Below the pieces are notes generated by a model, which saw only the letters and a program-made list of their open reading frames with translations, had not been told where the DNA came from and did no database searches. The position numbers and the translations under genes were made by a program. This document shows, one piece after another, positions 9,381 through 19,600 of a stretch of 64,000 bases of DNA. The DNA lies in NCBI RefSeq assembly GCF_001423495.1, contig NZ_LMOG01000005.1, positions 379 to 64,378 on the forward strand, given 5' to 3'. This DNA is from Xanthomonas sp. Leaf131. GTDB taxonomy: Bacteria > Pseudomonadota > Gammaproteobacteria > Xanthomonadales > Xanthomonadaceae. Every line of letters starts with the position of its first letter. The first letter of the stretch is position 1.

Positions 9381-10415
9381 ATGCCATTGCTGGTCAATGC
9401 CTATTCCACACTGCGCGAACCCGTATGGCCTGATTTCCAGCCGCGCGCCGCCGTACAGCACCGCGACCACGCCGATCCGGAATTGGCCACGCATCTGCAT
9501 GGCTTCGTCGGCTACGTGAACCAGGCCGGCGACGGCCAGATGACTCAGGCGCGCTATCACCTGATGCGGCATGTGCAGCGGGTGCGTCAGCACTTCACCT
9601 TCGAGGTCGACGATGCGGCCTTCGGTGCGCTGGCGCAGTGGGCCGAGCAGGCCAATGCGGTGTGTTTTCTGGCCGATGGCAGCGTGCGCGACCCGCAGGG
9701 GCGGGTGCTGATCAGCCAGGGCGAGCCGGCGATCGATGATGAGGCGCAGGTGCCGTATCCGCCGGATGCGTTGGCGCGGCGTGCGCAACAACTGGCTCGG
9801 CTGACCGCGCAAGGCATCCGCGTGCCACCCAGCCTGCCGCCGGTGCCCGGCGAGGGCGAAGCACGCGTGCGCGATGCCGCGGCGGTGGCGCAGCGCATGC
9901 TGGCGTTGTTTGCGGTGGCCTTGCGCGCGGAGATCCTGGCCGCCGGCGATGCACCGCCGGCGCTGGGCGAGGTGGATGCGCGTCTGCCCGGTGTGGCGGC
10001 CGCGTTGTCGCCGCAGGAACGTGCCTTCTTTGCCCAACGCGCGCCGGAGCCGCGGGAGTTGGCCAACTTCGGCTGGCGCTATGAGAGCCTGGCGGTGCTG
10101 CAGTGGGCATTGGGGTTGGCCGACACGCTGCCGGAGCCCACCGACCTGTGCGATGTGCCCCTGGACGCCCAGCGCGCGCTGGAGTATGCCGAAGCAGCGA
10201 CGCGGTCGTCGCTGACGCTACGGCCAGTGCCCGAACTGCTGGATGCGCTGGACCGGCAGTTGCGTCTGCATTGGGCAGTGCGCCAGGCCGGCCAGACCCA
10301 GCAACCACCACCCGCCGGGATCGTGCCCGGCGTGGTCTATGAGCGTCATTACACGCTCAACTGGCTGCTGCATTTCGAAGACGCCGACTGGGACGAGGTG
10401 GATACGCCGACGTGA
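9381..10415 (+). CDS. DUF4272 domain-containing protein
   Basis: This 344-aa cytoplasmic protein has no signal peptide or membrane span. The C-terminal half has the DUF4272 pattern: NFGWRYESLAVLQWALGLAD, LPEPTDLCDV, LLDALDRQLRLHWAVRQA and YERHYTLNWLLHFEDADWDEV. The N-terminal 150 residues are less recognisable. Function is unknown for the family. An AAGGA-type ribosome site lies about 11 bases before the ATG. It converges with yceH. Confidence 0.82.
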   Translation: MPLLVNAYSTLREPVWPDFQPRAAVQHRDHADPELATHLHGFVGYVNQAGDGQMTQARYHLMRHVQRVRQHFTFEVDDAAFGALAQWAEQANAVCFLADGSVRDPQGRVLISQGEPAIDDEAQVPYPPDALARRAQQLARLTAQGIRVPPSLPPVPGEGEARVRDAAAVAQRMLALFAVALRAEILAAGDAPPALGEVDARLPGVAAALSPQERAFFAQRAPEPRELANFGWRYESLAVLQWALGLADTLPEPTDLCDVPLDAQRALEYAEAATRSSLTLRPVPELLDALDRQLRLHWAVRQAGQTQQPPPAGIVPGVVYERHYTLNWLLHFEDADWDEVDTPT

Positions 10416-10550
10416 GCGGGCCGGCCGCAACGTGCGCCATCACCACCCGGTAAGGACGTCGTCTGGCGGCCTTGCCGGTCATTGTGCGGGTTGCGATCCG
10501 ATGAAGGGCTTCGAAGTGAAGTGCGCATCTCCGAGAAAAGAACAGCGCCC

Positions 10551-11219
10551 TCAGGCGCCAGCCGCCTCCAGGCGTGCCTGCACCGCAGCCAGCGCATCCT
10601 GCAGTTCGGCGACGGTGGCTTCCAGGCTGTGCACGCGCGCTTCCAGCTCGCTGCTGTCGGCGTTGCTGCGCGAACTCGGTGCGGCACGCGCAGCCGCAGC
10701 CTGCAGGGCTTCCACATCCAGCTCGCCACTGAGCAGATGCGCATAGCGCTCCTCGCGCTGGCCACTGGCACGCGGCAGTTGCACCGCCAGGTTGCGCTGG
10801 ATCAACCGGTCCAGATGGTGGCGCACGTCGTCGGCATCGTTGAAACGCACCAGCCGCTCGCTGCGTGCATACAACTCGCCCAGCGTCTGCGGGCCGCGCA
10901 ACAGCAGCAGGCCGATCACGGCCACTTGTTGCCGGGTCAGATCCAGCACGCTGCCCAGCCGGTGTTCGTAGCGTTCGGCGCGCGAGGAAAACTGCTGGCG
11001 TACCAGGCCCAGGGTTTCCAGCTGGCGCAAGGCGTGATGCACCACGCCGGTCTGCAGGTTCAACACTGGCTCGCGCGCGGTTTTTTGGTTGGCGGCGACC
11101 TGGGCGGCGTTGACCGTGAGCGGATACGCATCCGGCGTGGTCGCCTCTTTTTCGATCAGGCAGCCGAGCACGCGGGCCTGGGCAGGATCGAGGACGGGCG
11201 GGGTAGGTGCGTCTGTCAT
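10551..11219 (-). CDS. yceH: YceH/UPF0502 (DUF480) family protein
   Basis: This 222-aa protein matches the YceH family along its length: [33 protein letters not shown], and a second winged-helix repeat ([19 protein letters not shown]). The tail is a coiled-coil-like region (about 190-218) rich in Ala, Glu and Leu. The fold is two tandem winged-helix domains, suggesting DNA or RNA binding, but no confirmed role is known to me. It is divergent from the acid phosphatase-pyrF pair. Confidence 0.9.
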   Translation of the reverse strand: MTDAPTPPVLDPAQARVLGCLIEKEATTPDAYPLTVNAAQVAANQKTAREPVLNLQTGVVHHALRQLETLGLVRQQFSSRAERYEHRLGSVLDLTRQQVAVIGLLLLRGPQTLGELYARSERLVRFNDADDVRHHLDRLIQRNLAVQLPRASGQREERYAHLLSGELDVEALQAAAARAAPSSRSNADSSELEARVHSLEATVAELQDALAAVQARLEAAGA

Positions 11220-11533
11220 GGGTGACTCCGGGGGCGATCAGCCCGCAAGGATATGCCGATCCCGCGTTGGCGTTCTTTAGCCCGCGATCCCGCGGAGGGC
11301 GACCAGATCGGCAGCGGTATCGAAGACGCCGTCAGGCGCTGAGGCTGTCGGTTGTCGCAGGCGCACGAGGCACTCGTGCATCGCCAGGAAATTCCGCAGT
11401 GGCCACGTCGTCCTCCGTGCGCACGCGGCACTGCCTGCAGCACTGCCGTCAGCCGGTGCGGGCGGTGCGGGCGGTGCGGCGCGAACCCGCTAAAATCGCG
11501 GTCTTCATTGCCGCTCCTGTTCTGGTGGATGCC
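11220..11533. other. Divergent control region of yceH and the phosphatase-pyrF pair
   Basis: This 314-bp stretch has no gene. It contains three tandem copies of the 9-mer GGTGCGGGC (11455-11481, third copy imperfect) and, ten bases later, TAAAAT (11491-11496), a plausible -10 box for the plus-strand pair. I see no good -35 hexamer at the right distance. Confidence 0.45.
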
Positions 11534-12490
11534 ATGCGCCCCTCGCTTTACGCACCGTTGTCCCTGCTCGCCTGCACCGCGCTGGCCCTGAGCGCCTGCA
11601 AGCCCGCTGACAAGGAGCTGGCGCAGCGCGCGCAGGATGCCGCCGTGTCTGCCAATGCCGCCGCCAGCGCCGCTGCCGCCAAGACCGCCACTCAGCCCGC
11701 AGCTGCCACCGCGCCGGCCGGCGACGACAACCTCAACGCGGTGCTGTGGATGCAGCGCTCGGAGGAATACCGCGCGGTGGCCGAGCAGACCTACCGCGCC
11801 GCCGCCGACAAGCTCGATGCCGCCCTCAAACAGCCCAACTGGGATGCGCTGGTACCCGAAGAACGCGGCAATGCCGCCACCGGCCTGAAGCCGGCGGTGG
11901 TGCTGGACGTGGACGAGACGGTGCTGGACAACTCGCCCTACCAGGCGCGCCTGCTGCGCGACGGCAAGGAATACGACGAGCTGAGTTGGGACCAGTGGGT
12001 GGCCGAGAAGAAGGCCACCGCGATCCCGGGCGTGGTGGATTTTGCCAAGGCGGCCAGCGCCCGCGGCATCACCCTGATCTACATCTCCAACCGCGCCGTG
12101 CATCTGAAGGACGCCACGCTGGCCAACCTGCGCAGCGTCGGGTTGCCGGTGGCCGACGACAGCGTGTTTCTTGGCCTGGGCACAGTGGTGCCCGTCTGCG
12201 AGCAGAACGGCAGCGAGAAGAACTGCCGTCGCCAGCTGGCCGGCCAGAAGTACCGCGTGCTGATGCAGTTCGGCGACCAGCTGGGCGATTTCGTGCAGGT
12301 CACCGCCAACACCGGCCAGGCGCGTGGCGCATTGCTGCAGCAGTACCACGACTGGTTCGGCGAGCGCTGGTGGATGCTGCCCAACCCCAGCTACGGCGGT
12401 TGGGAGCCGGCGCAGTTCAACAATGACTTCAGCCAGCCCTGGCAGCAGCGCCATGACGCCAAGCGCGCCGCGCTGGAGGTGGCCCGATGA
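11534..12490 (+). CDS. 5'-nucleotidase/acid phosphatase, lipoprotein e(P4) family
   Basis: This 318-aa lipoprotein has signal and lipobox LALSAC (Cys about residue 21), then an Ala-rich linker, then a HAD-type phosphatase domain. The nucleophile motif is [15 protein letters not shown] (DxDxT). Later motifs include [12 protein letters not shown] and the acidic motif [14 protein letters not shown]4-type enzymes dephosphorylate nucleotides at the outer membrane so that nucleosides can be taken up. The stop codon overlaps the pyrF start (ATGA), so the two are translationally coupled and both concern nucleotide supply. An in-frame GTG three codons upstream is a possible alternative start. Confidence 0.92.
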   Translation: MRPSLYAPLSLLACTALALSACKPADKELAQRAQDAAVSANAAASAAAAKTATQPAAATAPAGDDNLNAVLWMQRSEEYRAVAEQTYRAAADKLDAALKQPNWDALVPEERGNAATGLKPAVVLDVDETVLDNSPYQARLLRDGKEYDELSWDQWVAEKKATAIPGVVDFAKAASARGITLIYISNRAVHLKDATLANLRSVGLPVADDSVFLGLGTVVPVCEQNGSEKNCRRQLAGQKYRVLMQFGDQLGDFVQVTANTGQARGALLQQYHDWFGERWWMLPNPSYGGWEPAQFNNDFSQPWQQRHDAKRAALEVAR

Positions 12491-13218
12491 GCCGCGCACC
12501 GTTGCCGCTGGCCGCGCACGAGCGGCTGATCTTCGCGCTGGATGTGCCCAGCCATGACGAGGCGATCGCCTGGGTGGACCGCCTCGGCGAGTCGGTGTCT
12601 TTCTACAAGATCGGCATGGAGCTGCTGGCCTCCGGCGAGTACTTCCACGTGCTCGATGCCCTGTCCAGGCGCGAAAAACGCGTGTTCGTCGACCTGAAGT
12701 TCTTCGACATCCCCGCCACCGTGGCCGGCACCATCCGCCGCCTGGCGCAATGGCCGGTGAGCTATTGCACCGTGCACGGCTGGCACGCCGGCATGCTGCA
12801 GGCCGCCGCCGAGGCCAACCACGGCGACATGCGCCTGCTGGCGGTGACGGTGCTGACCTCGATGGGCCGGCCGGACCTGGCCGCGATGGGTATCGACCGC
12901 GAACCGGTGGAGGTGGTAGTGGAGCGCGCGCTGGCCGCACAGGCCGCCGGCATCGACGGCGTGATCGCCTCCGGCCAGGAGGCCGGCCCGATCCGCAGCG
13001 CCACCGGCACCGGGTTTTCGATCGTCTGCCCCGGCATCCGCCCTGGCGGCCCGGTCGGCGACGATCAGCAACGTACCGTCGGTGTGGCGCAGGCGTTCAA
13101 CGATGGCGCCGATGCCATCGTGGTGGGCCGCCCGATCCGCCTGGCCACCGATCCGGCCGCCGCTGCGGCTGCGATCCAGGCCGAGATTGATGCTGCATTG
13201 GCGCAGCGTCACCAGTAG
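12487..13218 (+). CDS. pyrF: Orotidine 5'-phosphate decarboxylase
   Basis: This enzyme catalyses the last step of UMP synthesis, decarboxylating OMP. The 243-aa protein has the short form typical of gamma-proteobacteria: [13 protein letters not shown] at the N-terminus, catalytic [13 protein letters not shown] (the Lys-Asp array), and phosphate-loop VCPGIRPGG with [11 protein letters not shown] near the end. Its ATG overlaps the stop of the upstream phosphatase gene. Confidence 0.97.
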   Translation: MSRAPLPLAAHERLIFALDVPSHDEAIAWVDRLGESVSFYKIGMELLASGEYFHVLDALSRREKRVFVDLKFFDIPATVAGTIRRLAQWPVSYCTVHGWHAGMLQAAAEANHGDMRLLAVTVLTSMGRPDLAAMGIDREPVEVVVERALAAQAAGIDGVIASGQEAGPIRSATGTGFSIVCPGIRPGGPVGDDQQRTVGVAQAFNDGADAIVVGRPIRLATDPAAAAAAIQAEIDAALAQRHQ

Positions 13219-13496
13219 GGCCACTTCGGGTTTCTGCGACGACGCAGGGCAGTCATCGTAATCGGCCAGTCAAGTCAGGTGAGGGAATCACCTACGCGGG
13301 GTAGGGCTTTGCCTGCTGGTGAAGATTGCGTGAAAGCGTGATTCTTTATTGGCAGGCGACCTAGACGGTGACCATCGTCTGCAAGGATGCTCATGCGCGC
13401 GATATCTGCGCCATATCAGCCAGGGACGGTACTACCGCAGCGCATTGCGTTGCAGGTCGTTGCCGATGCGGGACACCGGTTTCGGATAACAGCGTC

Positions 13497-14093
13497 ATGC
13501 GTGATCTTTTTCGGCCGCTAATTGCGGTGCTGCTTTGTACTGGTCTTGGCGCCTGTTCTCTCGTCGCCAACGTGCCCGAATTGTTTCGCTACAACGAACC
13601 TACCGACGGACAGCGAACGCGCCTGCGCATTGTCGGCGATGACGGCAATACCGTCATCTACCCTGGGACCACGTGCGACCGCGCCAACGTGCCGGGATTC
13701 GGCCGGGCTGCTCGCGCGCTGGTGTTTGGTGGCCAAGATCTGGGCATGCCGCGCTTGAGCGATACACCCAAACATCCCTTGGAACTGGCTGTGCGGGCAG
13801 GTGAACCGATGGTAGTGGGGTTCAGTGCCGGCGCGGTGGCCAGTCCGACGTGCCCCAAAGCGCCGCCGGGTTATCGGATGGTCTGCAACACCCCGATCGG
13901 TCACGGGCCGACCTGCGCAACCACGCGGAGTTTTGTGCCGGAATCGGGCGTCGATTACGAAGCGCACCTGGATTTCGGTGCGGGTCGCTGTCGGCTCGAT
14001 GTGTACGCACTGACCAAGCGTAACGACGGTACGACCGAACGCCGCGCCATTGCCGCTGCGTTGCCCAGTTGCCCCGCCACCGCAAAGGAATGA
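13497..14093 (+). CDS. Putative lipoprotein of unknown function
   Basis: This 198-aa protein has a signal sequence and lipobox LGAC (Cys about residue 21). I chose the ATG at 13497 because the upstream extension of the open frame would bury the signal. The mature part holds seven or so Cys residues, including paired ones in CNTPIGHGPTC, which suggests disulfides in the periplasm. No known domain is recognised. The downstream lipoprotein gene starts 5 bases after its stop, so the two form an operon and probably work together. Confidence 0.75.
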   Translation: MRDLFRPLIAVLLCTGLGACSLVANVPELFRYNEPTDGQRTRLRIVGDDGNTVIYPGTTCDRANVPGFGRAARALVFGGQDLGMPRLSDTPKHPLELAVRAGEPMVVGFSAGAVASPTCPKAPPGYRMVCNTPIGHGPTCATTRSFVPESGVDYEAHLDFGAGRCRLDVYALTKRNDGTTERRAIAAALPSCPATAKE

Positions 14094-14098
14094 TTGCC

Positions 14099-14794
14099 AT
14101 GGCACACGCCCGTTTGGTCTTTATCGGCCTGGCCGCCGCACTGCTCAGCGCCTGCGCAACGGCTCCAAAATCCAAAGCGATCGTTGCCGAGCCGATCCAG
14201 CCACCACTGACCGTGGTCGCGTCGAAAGACATCTATCGCAAGACCACCGGGTTGCGTGTCGTGCATCGCTCGCACACCGCAAAGGCAACCAGCCTGAAGG
14301 TCATGCAGGGAATCTTCGGGGCGATGAGCACCGGCGGAAACATTACGGCATTCAAGAAGGAGGATCTGCTTGGTGACCCGAATGAGGATCTGGTAGATCC
14401 TTCAATCAAAGAACTCCCGCACGCGCTGGAAGAACAGCTGCGCAGTTATGCGCTGGCGCATCCTGCGGCCACGCCGCCCGCGCAGTTTGTGATCCGTCCC
14501 GCCACATGGGCATTGATCTACACCTCGCTGTCGGATTCGCAGACGCCCTACCAATTGCACTTTTCATTGGATATGGAAGCGCGCGCTCCGGACAGCGACG
14601 GCCAGCGCCAGGCAACGGTCACACAACGCTGCAATCCCGCACCCATTGAGTTGTCACTGGCCGACTGGCAAGCGGCGAACTACGCCAAGGTGAAGCAGGT
14701 GAGTACTGACTACGTTGCCCAGTGCAGCGAAGAGTTCGCACGCAACTTCCCGACCCTGTTTCACGAGACCGCGGCGGTCGCTGCTTCCAACTAA
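14099..14794 (+). CDS. Putative lipoprotein of unknown function
   Basis: This 231-aa protein starts at ATG 14099, with AAAGGA about 10 bases upstream. It has a signal with lipobox LLSAC (Cys about 18). After an Ala/Pro-rich linker there is a compact domain with DLVDPSIKELPHALEEQLRS and FVIRPATWALIYTSL; I recognise no family. It is the second gene of a two-gene operon with the preceding lipoprotein. A candidate small-RNA unit and a strong terminator follow. Confidence 0.75.
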   Translation: MAHARLVFIGLAAALLSACATAPKSKAIVAEPIQPPLTVVASKDIYRKTTGLRVVHRSHTAKATSLKVMQGIFGAMSTGGNITAFKKEDLLGDPNEDLVDPSIKELPHALEEQLRSYALAHPAATPPAQFVIRPATWALIYTSLSDSQTPYQLHFSLDMEARAPDSDGQRQATVTQRCNPAPIELSLADWQAANYAKVKQVSTDYVAQCSEEFARNFPTLFHETAAVAASN

Positions 14795-14824
14795 TCAATG
14801 AGTTACACAGATATTATTAAAGTG

Positions 14825-14853
14825 TTGCTTTAACGTTAAAGCCTGCGTACGAT
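14825..14853 (+). promoter_or_regulatory. Sigma70-type promoter overlapping a perfect 16-bp palindrome
   Basis: TTGCTT (14825-14830) and TACGAT (14848-14853) are separated by exactly 17 bases. The spacer region contains the perfect palindrome GCTTTAACGTTAAAGC (14827-14842), in the position where a repressor operator would sit. No protein gene follows on this strand; the next strong signal is the terminator at 14923. Confidence 0.5.
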
Positions 14854-14859
14854 GCCCCT

Positions 14860-14953
14860 CGTCCGATGTCAGTCGGAAGCTGTGCCACTCATTGTCCACC
14901 GGGCTTGTCCCGGTTTTCGAAGGGATCGGGCCGTGTGCCCGATCCTTTTTTTT
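14860..14953 (+). ncRNA. Candidate small RNA, about 95 nt
   Basis: Between the promoter at 14825-14853 and a U8 terminator lie three consecutive stem-loops. They are TCCGA/TCGGA (14862-14877), CCGGG/CCCGG (14899-14913, followed by TTTT) and the terminator stem (14923-14945). No start codon with ribosome site is evident. It is located between convergent genes, which favours an independent transcript. I cannot tie it to a named Xanthomonas sRNA from the sequence alone. Confidence 0.5.
14923..14953 (+). terminator. Strong rho-independent terminator
   Basis: A 9-bp GC-rich stem (GGATCGGGC / GCCCGATCC, 5-nt loop) is followed directly by eight T residues on the plus strand. It is the best intrinsic terminator in the window. 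It ends either the lipoprotein operon or, more likely, the candidate small RNA. Confidence 0.85.
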
Positions 14954-14998
14954 GCCCGCCGATCGGCGCGTGCGGCGACTGCGGCGTCGAGCCATTGC

Positions 14999-16519
14999 TC
15001 AACGCGGCGCCGCCGCCTTGCAGTAGCGGTCGATGAACTGCTGGTGGGTCGGCATGACGTCCACGCAGTGACCGATGGTCTGCGCGATGCTCGCCAGAAA
15101 TCCTTCTGCGTCGCGATCGGGCACCTGGTCCACCAGCGGGTGGTAGCCCTGCGGTAGCACGCCCTGGCCGACCATCACCTGCACCCAGCTGATCTCGGCG
15201 AACATCTCTTCGGCGTTGCGATAGAAGCGCCCGCTGTCGCGGAACAGGTCCAGCGTGGTCTGCAGCTCCGGGGTGATCGGCATGGTGCGGCAGTGGCGCC
15301 AGAACGCGCTGTCGTCGCGCTCGGTGGCGTGGTAGTGCAGCACCAGGAAATCGCGGATGCGGTCGAACTCGAACGCCAACCGGTCGTTGTAGCGCTGCAC
15401 CAGCACCGGGCTGATGCCCTCGCGCGGAAACAGCTCCAGCAGCCGGGAAATGCCGGCCTGGATCAGATGGATGCTGGTCGATTCCAGTGGCTCCAGAAAG
15501 CCGCTCGCCAGGCCCAGCGCCACCACATTGCGGTTCCAGAACTGCTTGCGCCGGCCGGTGGTGAAGCGCAGCGGGCGCGGGTCGGCCAGCGGCTTGCCAT
15601 CCAGGTTGGCGAGCAGCGTGGCGGCGGCTTCGTCGTCGCTGATGTGCGCGCTGGAATACACATAGCCGTTGCCGGTGCGGTGCTGCAGCGGAATGCGCCA
15701 CTGCCAGCCGGCCGCGCGCGCGGTGGAGCGCGTGTATGGCGTGGGCGGGCCGACGTTTTCGCTTGGCACCGCCAGGGCGCGGTCGCAGGGTAGCCAATGG
15801 GTGAAGTCGTGATAGCCGGTGTGCAGCGCTTCTTCGATCAACAGCCCACGGAAGCCGGAGCAGTCGATAAACAAATCGCCGCTGACCACTTGCCCGGACG
15901 CCAGCTGCAGCAATTGCACATGGCCGGTGTCCGCATGCAGCTGCACCTGTTCGACCAGGCCTTCGATGCGGGTGACACCACGCTGTTCGGCATAGCCGCG
16001 CAGAAAGCGCGCGTACTGCGTGGCATCGAAGTGATACGCGTAGGCGATGTTGGCCAGCGGCGAGTTGGCCGGCACATCGCCGGCCGAGGTCATGAACTTG
16101 CCGCGCACGGCGGCCACGGTGTTGAGCGTGTACGCACCCAGCGGCTGCGCTTTGCCGCGCAAGTGTTGCTTGATCCAATACTGATGGAACGGCAGCAAGC
16201 CGAGCGGATGCCCGATCTGGGTGCCGAACCCATGGATGTACGAAGTGCCGGGGCGCTGCCAGTCGACGAACTCGATGCCCAGCTTGAAGCTGCCCTGGGT
16301 CTGGCGCACGAACTCGGCCTCGTCGATGCCGAGCAGATTATTGAAGGCCTTGATGTGCGGCACGGTGGCCTCGCCGACACCAACGGTGCCGAGCTGCTCG
16401 GATTCGATCAGCTGCACGTTGAAGCCGGGGCCGAGCACGCGCGCGAAGGCGGCGGCCGCCATCCAGCCGGCGGTGCCACCACCGACGATGACGATGTTGC
16501 GAAGCGGAGCGGGGATCAT
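14999..16519 (-). CDS. Flavin-dependent tryptophan halogenase-like protein
   Basis: This 506-aa FAD protein has the dinucleotide fold IVIVGGGTAGWMAAAAFARV at the N-terminus. It also has the halogenase-typical motif GWQWRIPLQHR (WxWxIP) and SGFLEPLESTSIHLIQAGI. SFKLGIEFVDW includes a lysine in the region where PrnA-type enzymes carry theirs. The start at 16519 was chosen because it puts GGGTAGW near the N-terminus. It lies 108 bases downstream of a TonB-dependent receptor on the same strand. Such halogenase-like genes are common next to TonB receptors, and their true substrate is generally unknown, so free tryptophan is only a guess. Confidence 0.88.
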   Translation of the reverse strand: MIPAPLRNIVIVGGGTAGWMAAAAFARVLGPGFNVQLIESEQLGTVGVGEATVPHIKAFNNLLGIDEAEFVRQTQGSFKLGIEFVDWQRPGTSYIHGFGTQIGHPLGLLPFHQYWIKQHLRGKAQPLGAYTLNTVAAVRGKFMTSAGDVPANSPLANIAYAYHFDATQYARFLRGYAEQRGVTRIEGLVEQVQLHADTGHVQLLQLASGQVVSGDLFIDCSGFRGLLIEEALHTGYHDFTHWLPCDRALAVPSENVGPPTPYTRSTARAAGWQWRIPLQHRTGNGYVYSSAHISDDEAAATLLANLDGKPLADPRPLRFTTGRRKQFWNRNVVALGLASGFLEPLESTSIHLIQAGISRLLELFPREGISPVLVQRYNDRLAFEFDRIRDFLVLHYHATERDDSAFWRHCRTMPITPELQTTLDLFRDSGRFYRNAEEMFAEISWVQVMVGQGVLPQGYHPLVDQVPDRDAEGFLASIAQTIGHCVDVMPTHQQFIDRYCKAAAPR

Positions 16520-16555
16520 GTCGATGCGTTCCTGGACGTGCAACGGACGGACAAA

Positions 16556-16581
16556 CGAACGGGGCCACCTGGCCCCGTTCG
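16556..16581 (-). terminator. Intercistronic hairpin between receptor 1 and halogenase gene
   Basis: A perfect 12-bp inverted repeat (CGAACGGGGCCA / TGGCCCCGTTCG) has a 2-nt spacer. Read on the minus strand it is followed by TTTGTCC, so it may act as a partial terminator that lets less transcription into the halogenase gene, or as an mRNA-stabilising end. Confidence 0.5.
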
Positions 16582-16627
16582 AAACACTACACACGCCGGC
16601 GTCGGCACGTGTGGTGATGGAGGCCAA

Positions 16628-19600
16628 TCAGAACTTGGCGCCGATTTCCAGCACGACAGTGCGCGGCACATAGTTGATCTCGCCGCTGGTGTTGATGGCG
16701 ATGTCCGGATCGAACTGACCATTGCTGCCGAAGCCGTTGTAGGCGTACGCGCTGTAGTTCTTGAAGTCGAAGGCGTTGAGCAGATTCACGCGCGCCGACA
16801 TCTTGAAGTCGCCTGCTACGGTGAATTCCTTGGTGGCCTGGAAGTCCACCGTGCGGTAGCCCCAGATATCGCCACCGACCAGGAACTTGCCGCTACCCGG
16901 CGGCGTGACGCCCACTTGCTGGCAGGTCGCGCCATCGGGATCGGTGAAGCCGAAGCAGGCGATCGTGTTGATCGGCTCGGGCGTTGCCAGCACCAACTTG
17001 GCACCGAAGGTGATATCCCACGGACCGTCGATCGAGCCGGAGGCCACGAAGCGATGCGCGGCCACCGCGTCGGACTTCACGAACGGATAGTCGCGAATGG
17101 TGGCCTTGTCGAAGCCATACGGCTCATCGATATTGCGGTTCTGGCGTGCGCTGGTGTGGGTATAGGACAAGGTCAGGCCCCAACCGGATTCCTTGGTGTA
17201 CGGCTTGTCGGCCGACAACAGGACCTGGCTGTTGCGCTGCTCCAGACCATTGGTACCCAGAATGGTGTTCTGGTAGCCCGGTACCGGCTCGCCCCACGGC
17301 ACGTTGCCATTCTGGAAGTAGGAGCCATCGGGATAGCGGTTGATCAAGCCCATCGCAAAGCCGTCGTAACTCAGCACGCGCTGGAAGGTCACATCCGTCA
17401 ACCACTCGCCCACCTGGTTGGTGATGCCGATGCTGTACTGATCGCTGTACGGCGTCTTGAGCTTGTTGTTGAACATGAACAACTCGGCGCTGCCGGCGAC
17501 ACCGGGAATGGTGTTGAGCTGATCGATGCCGTTGAGATAACGCGGGTCGTAGGCGACGCACGTGCGGTCACTGCGATAGCACGTGCCGGTTGCCGGATTC
17601 TGGAAGTACACAGCCACCGGCGACAACGCCGCCTTGCTGGTTTCCAACGCCAACTGCTCGAACAGGTTGCGATCGTACGAACGCGCTGCGCCGCCGTGCA
17701 GTACTGCGCTTTCATCGCCGAAGAAATCATAGGAGAAGCCGAAGCGCGGCGCCCAGGCGTCCTTGAAGTTCTTGCGGTTATTGCCGGTGCTGATGTAATC
17801 GGCCACGTTGATGCCGCTTGGCAGCAGGCGATTGGCCCACGGCTGGCCGGGGTTTTCCGCATCGTCGGCGTACAACGCATCCACAAACGGCTGCGAGGTG
17901 ACGAAGTTGGTATAGGCCGGTGTGTCTTCGTAGTCGTAGCGCACGCCGATGTTGATCATCAGCTTGTCTGTAGCGGCCCAGTCGTCCTGCAGGTAAATAC
18001 CGTACTGCTTGGACGGCGACACCACTGTCGCGCGCTGGCCGGGGGTGGTGTAAGGCGCAATGAAGTCCACGCGGTACGGCGTGGCCGCCACACTGCCGTT
18101 GCTCACCTGATAGCTGAACTGCGGATTCACCGCGGCCGCATCCTGCGAGGTCAGCTCGATGTCCTTGTAGTTCACACCCATCTTGATGGTGTGCTCGCCA
18201 TGCCACTGGAAGCTGGTGAAGGTCAGATCGTTCTGGATGAACCAGCCCTTCTGACTCTTGCGCTGCACGTTGAGGCCGCCGGCCGAACCGGTAGTCAGGA
18301 AGGTGCGCTCATCGATATCGGTAGAACCGGAACGCGGTTGGAAATACGTGTAGACGATGCCGTTGCCCAGCGTGCGCGGGGTCGGGTTGTTCTCCGAGTT
18401 CTCGGTGCCGACGATGACCTCGTTGAACCAGTTGTCGGCACTGTGCTGCCAGCGCAGGTTGGTGCGCTTGTCCTGGTTGATCTTGTCGGTGGCTTGCTCG
18501 AGTGTATTGGTGCCGCCGACATTTGCGGTCTGGGTTTCGTCGCGATAAATCGTGCTCAGCTCGATGCGATCGCGGTCGGTGGGCTCGAAATCGATCTTGC
18601 CGAAGAACAGGTCTTCTTCGAACGGCATGTTGGCCGGGCCGTACTGGTTGGCCAGATTGGAAGGCAGCTGATTGACGAACGCGCCTGCCTCCGCACTCGG
18701 CTGCACGCTCTTGGGCGCGACGTTCTCCTTGCCTTCGTAGGCAACGAAGAAATGCATGCGGTCCTGGATGATCGGCCCGCCCAACGCAAACCCGTATTCC
18801 TTGGTCTGCGAGTCGATCTTGCCGTTTTCTTCTTCATCTGGCCGCTTGTCGCGCAGATCCTGATCGGTGTAGCGGTAGAACACTTCGCCGTGCAGCTCGT
18901 TGGTGCCCGACTTGGTTGCCGCAGTGATTGCCGCGCCACTGATCTGGCCGTACTCGGCTTTGTAGTTGGAGGTGATGACTTTGTATTCGCCAATCGCGAG
19001 CTGCGGGAACGGATTGCCCTGCGTATCGCTCTGGCCGGCAACGCCACCGCTGCGCACGTAGCTCTTTTGACCCACGCCGTCGATGTACAGATTGCCGGCA
19101 CTGGCGTTGGATGCACCGCCGCGCAATTTGGTATTGCCGTTGCCGTCTACCTGAAACACCATGCCCGGCACGGTGTCGGCAAACTCCAGGAAATTACGCG
19201 TAGCCTGCGGTAACTGTTGAATCTGACGCGCGGTAATGGTGTTACCTACTTCCGACGTCTTGACGTCGCGAATCATCGGCGCGCTGACCGTCACCGTCTC
19301 CAGCGTGGTCGCATCGCCGGCAGGCGCTGCTGCCGCCTCGGTGCCGAGATCGACAGTGGCGCTGGAGGCCACCGACAGGGTCACCGTACGGCTGGCGCCG
19401 TTGGATTCGACCTTGTAGGTGCCTGGCTGCAGACCGACGATGGTGTAGTTGCCGTTTGCGTTGATCGGTGCGCGTCGCACCGAGCCGGTGGCGAGGTTGG
19501 TGACGACGACCTCGCTGCCGCTTTGCGCGGACGCGACCTGGCCGCGCAACGTGGCGTTGCTGGACTGGGCCATGGCCGGGGTGGTGGCAAACAACGAGGC

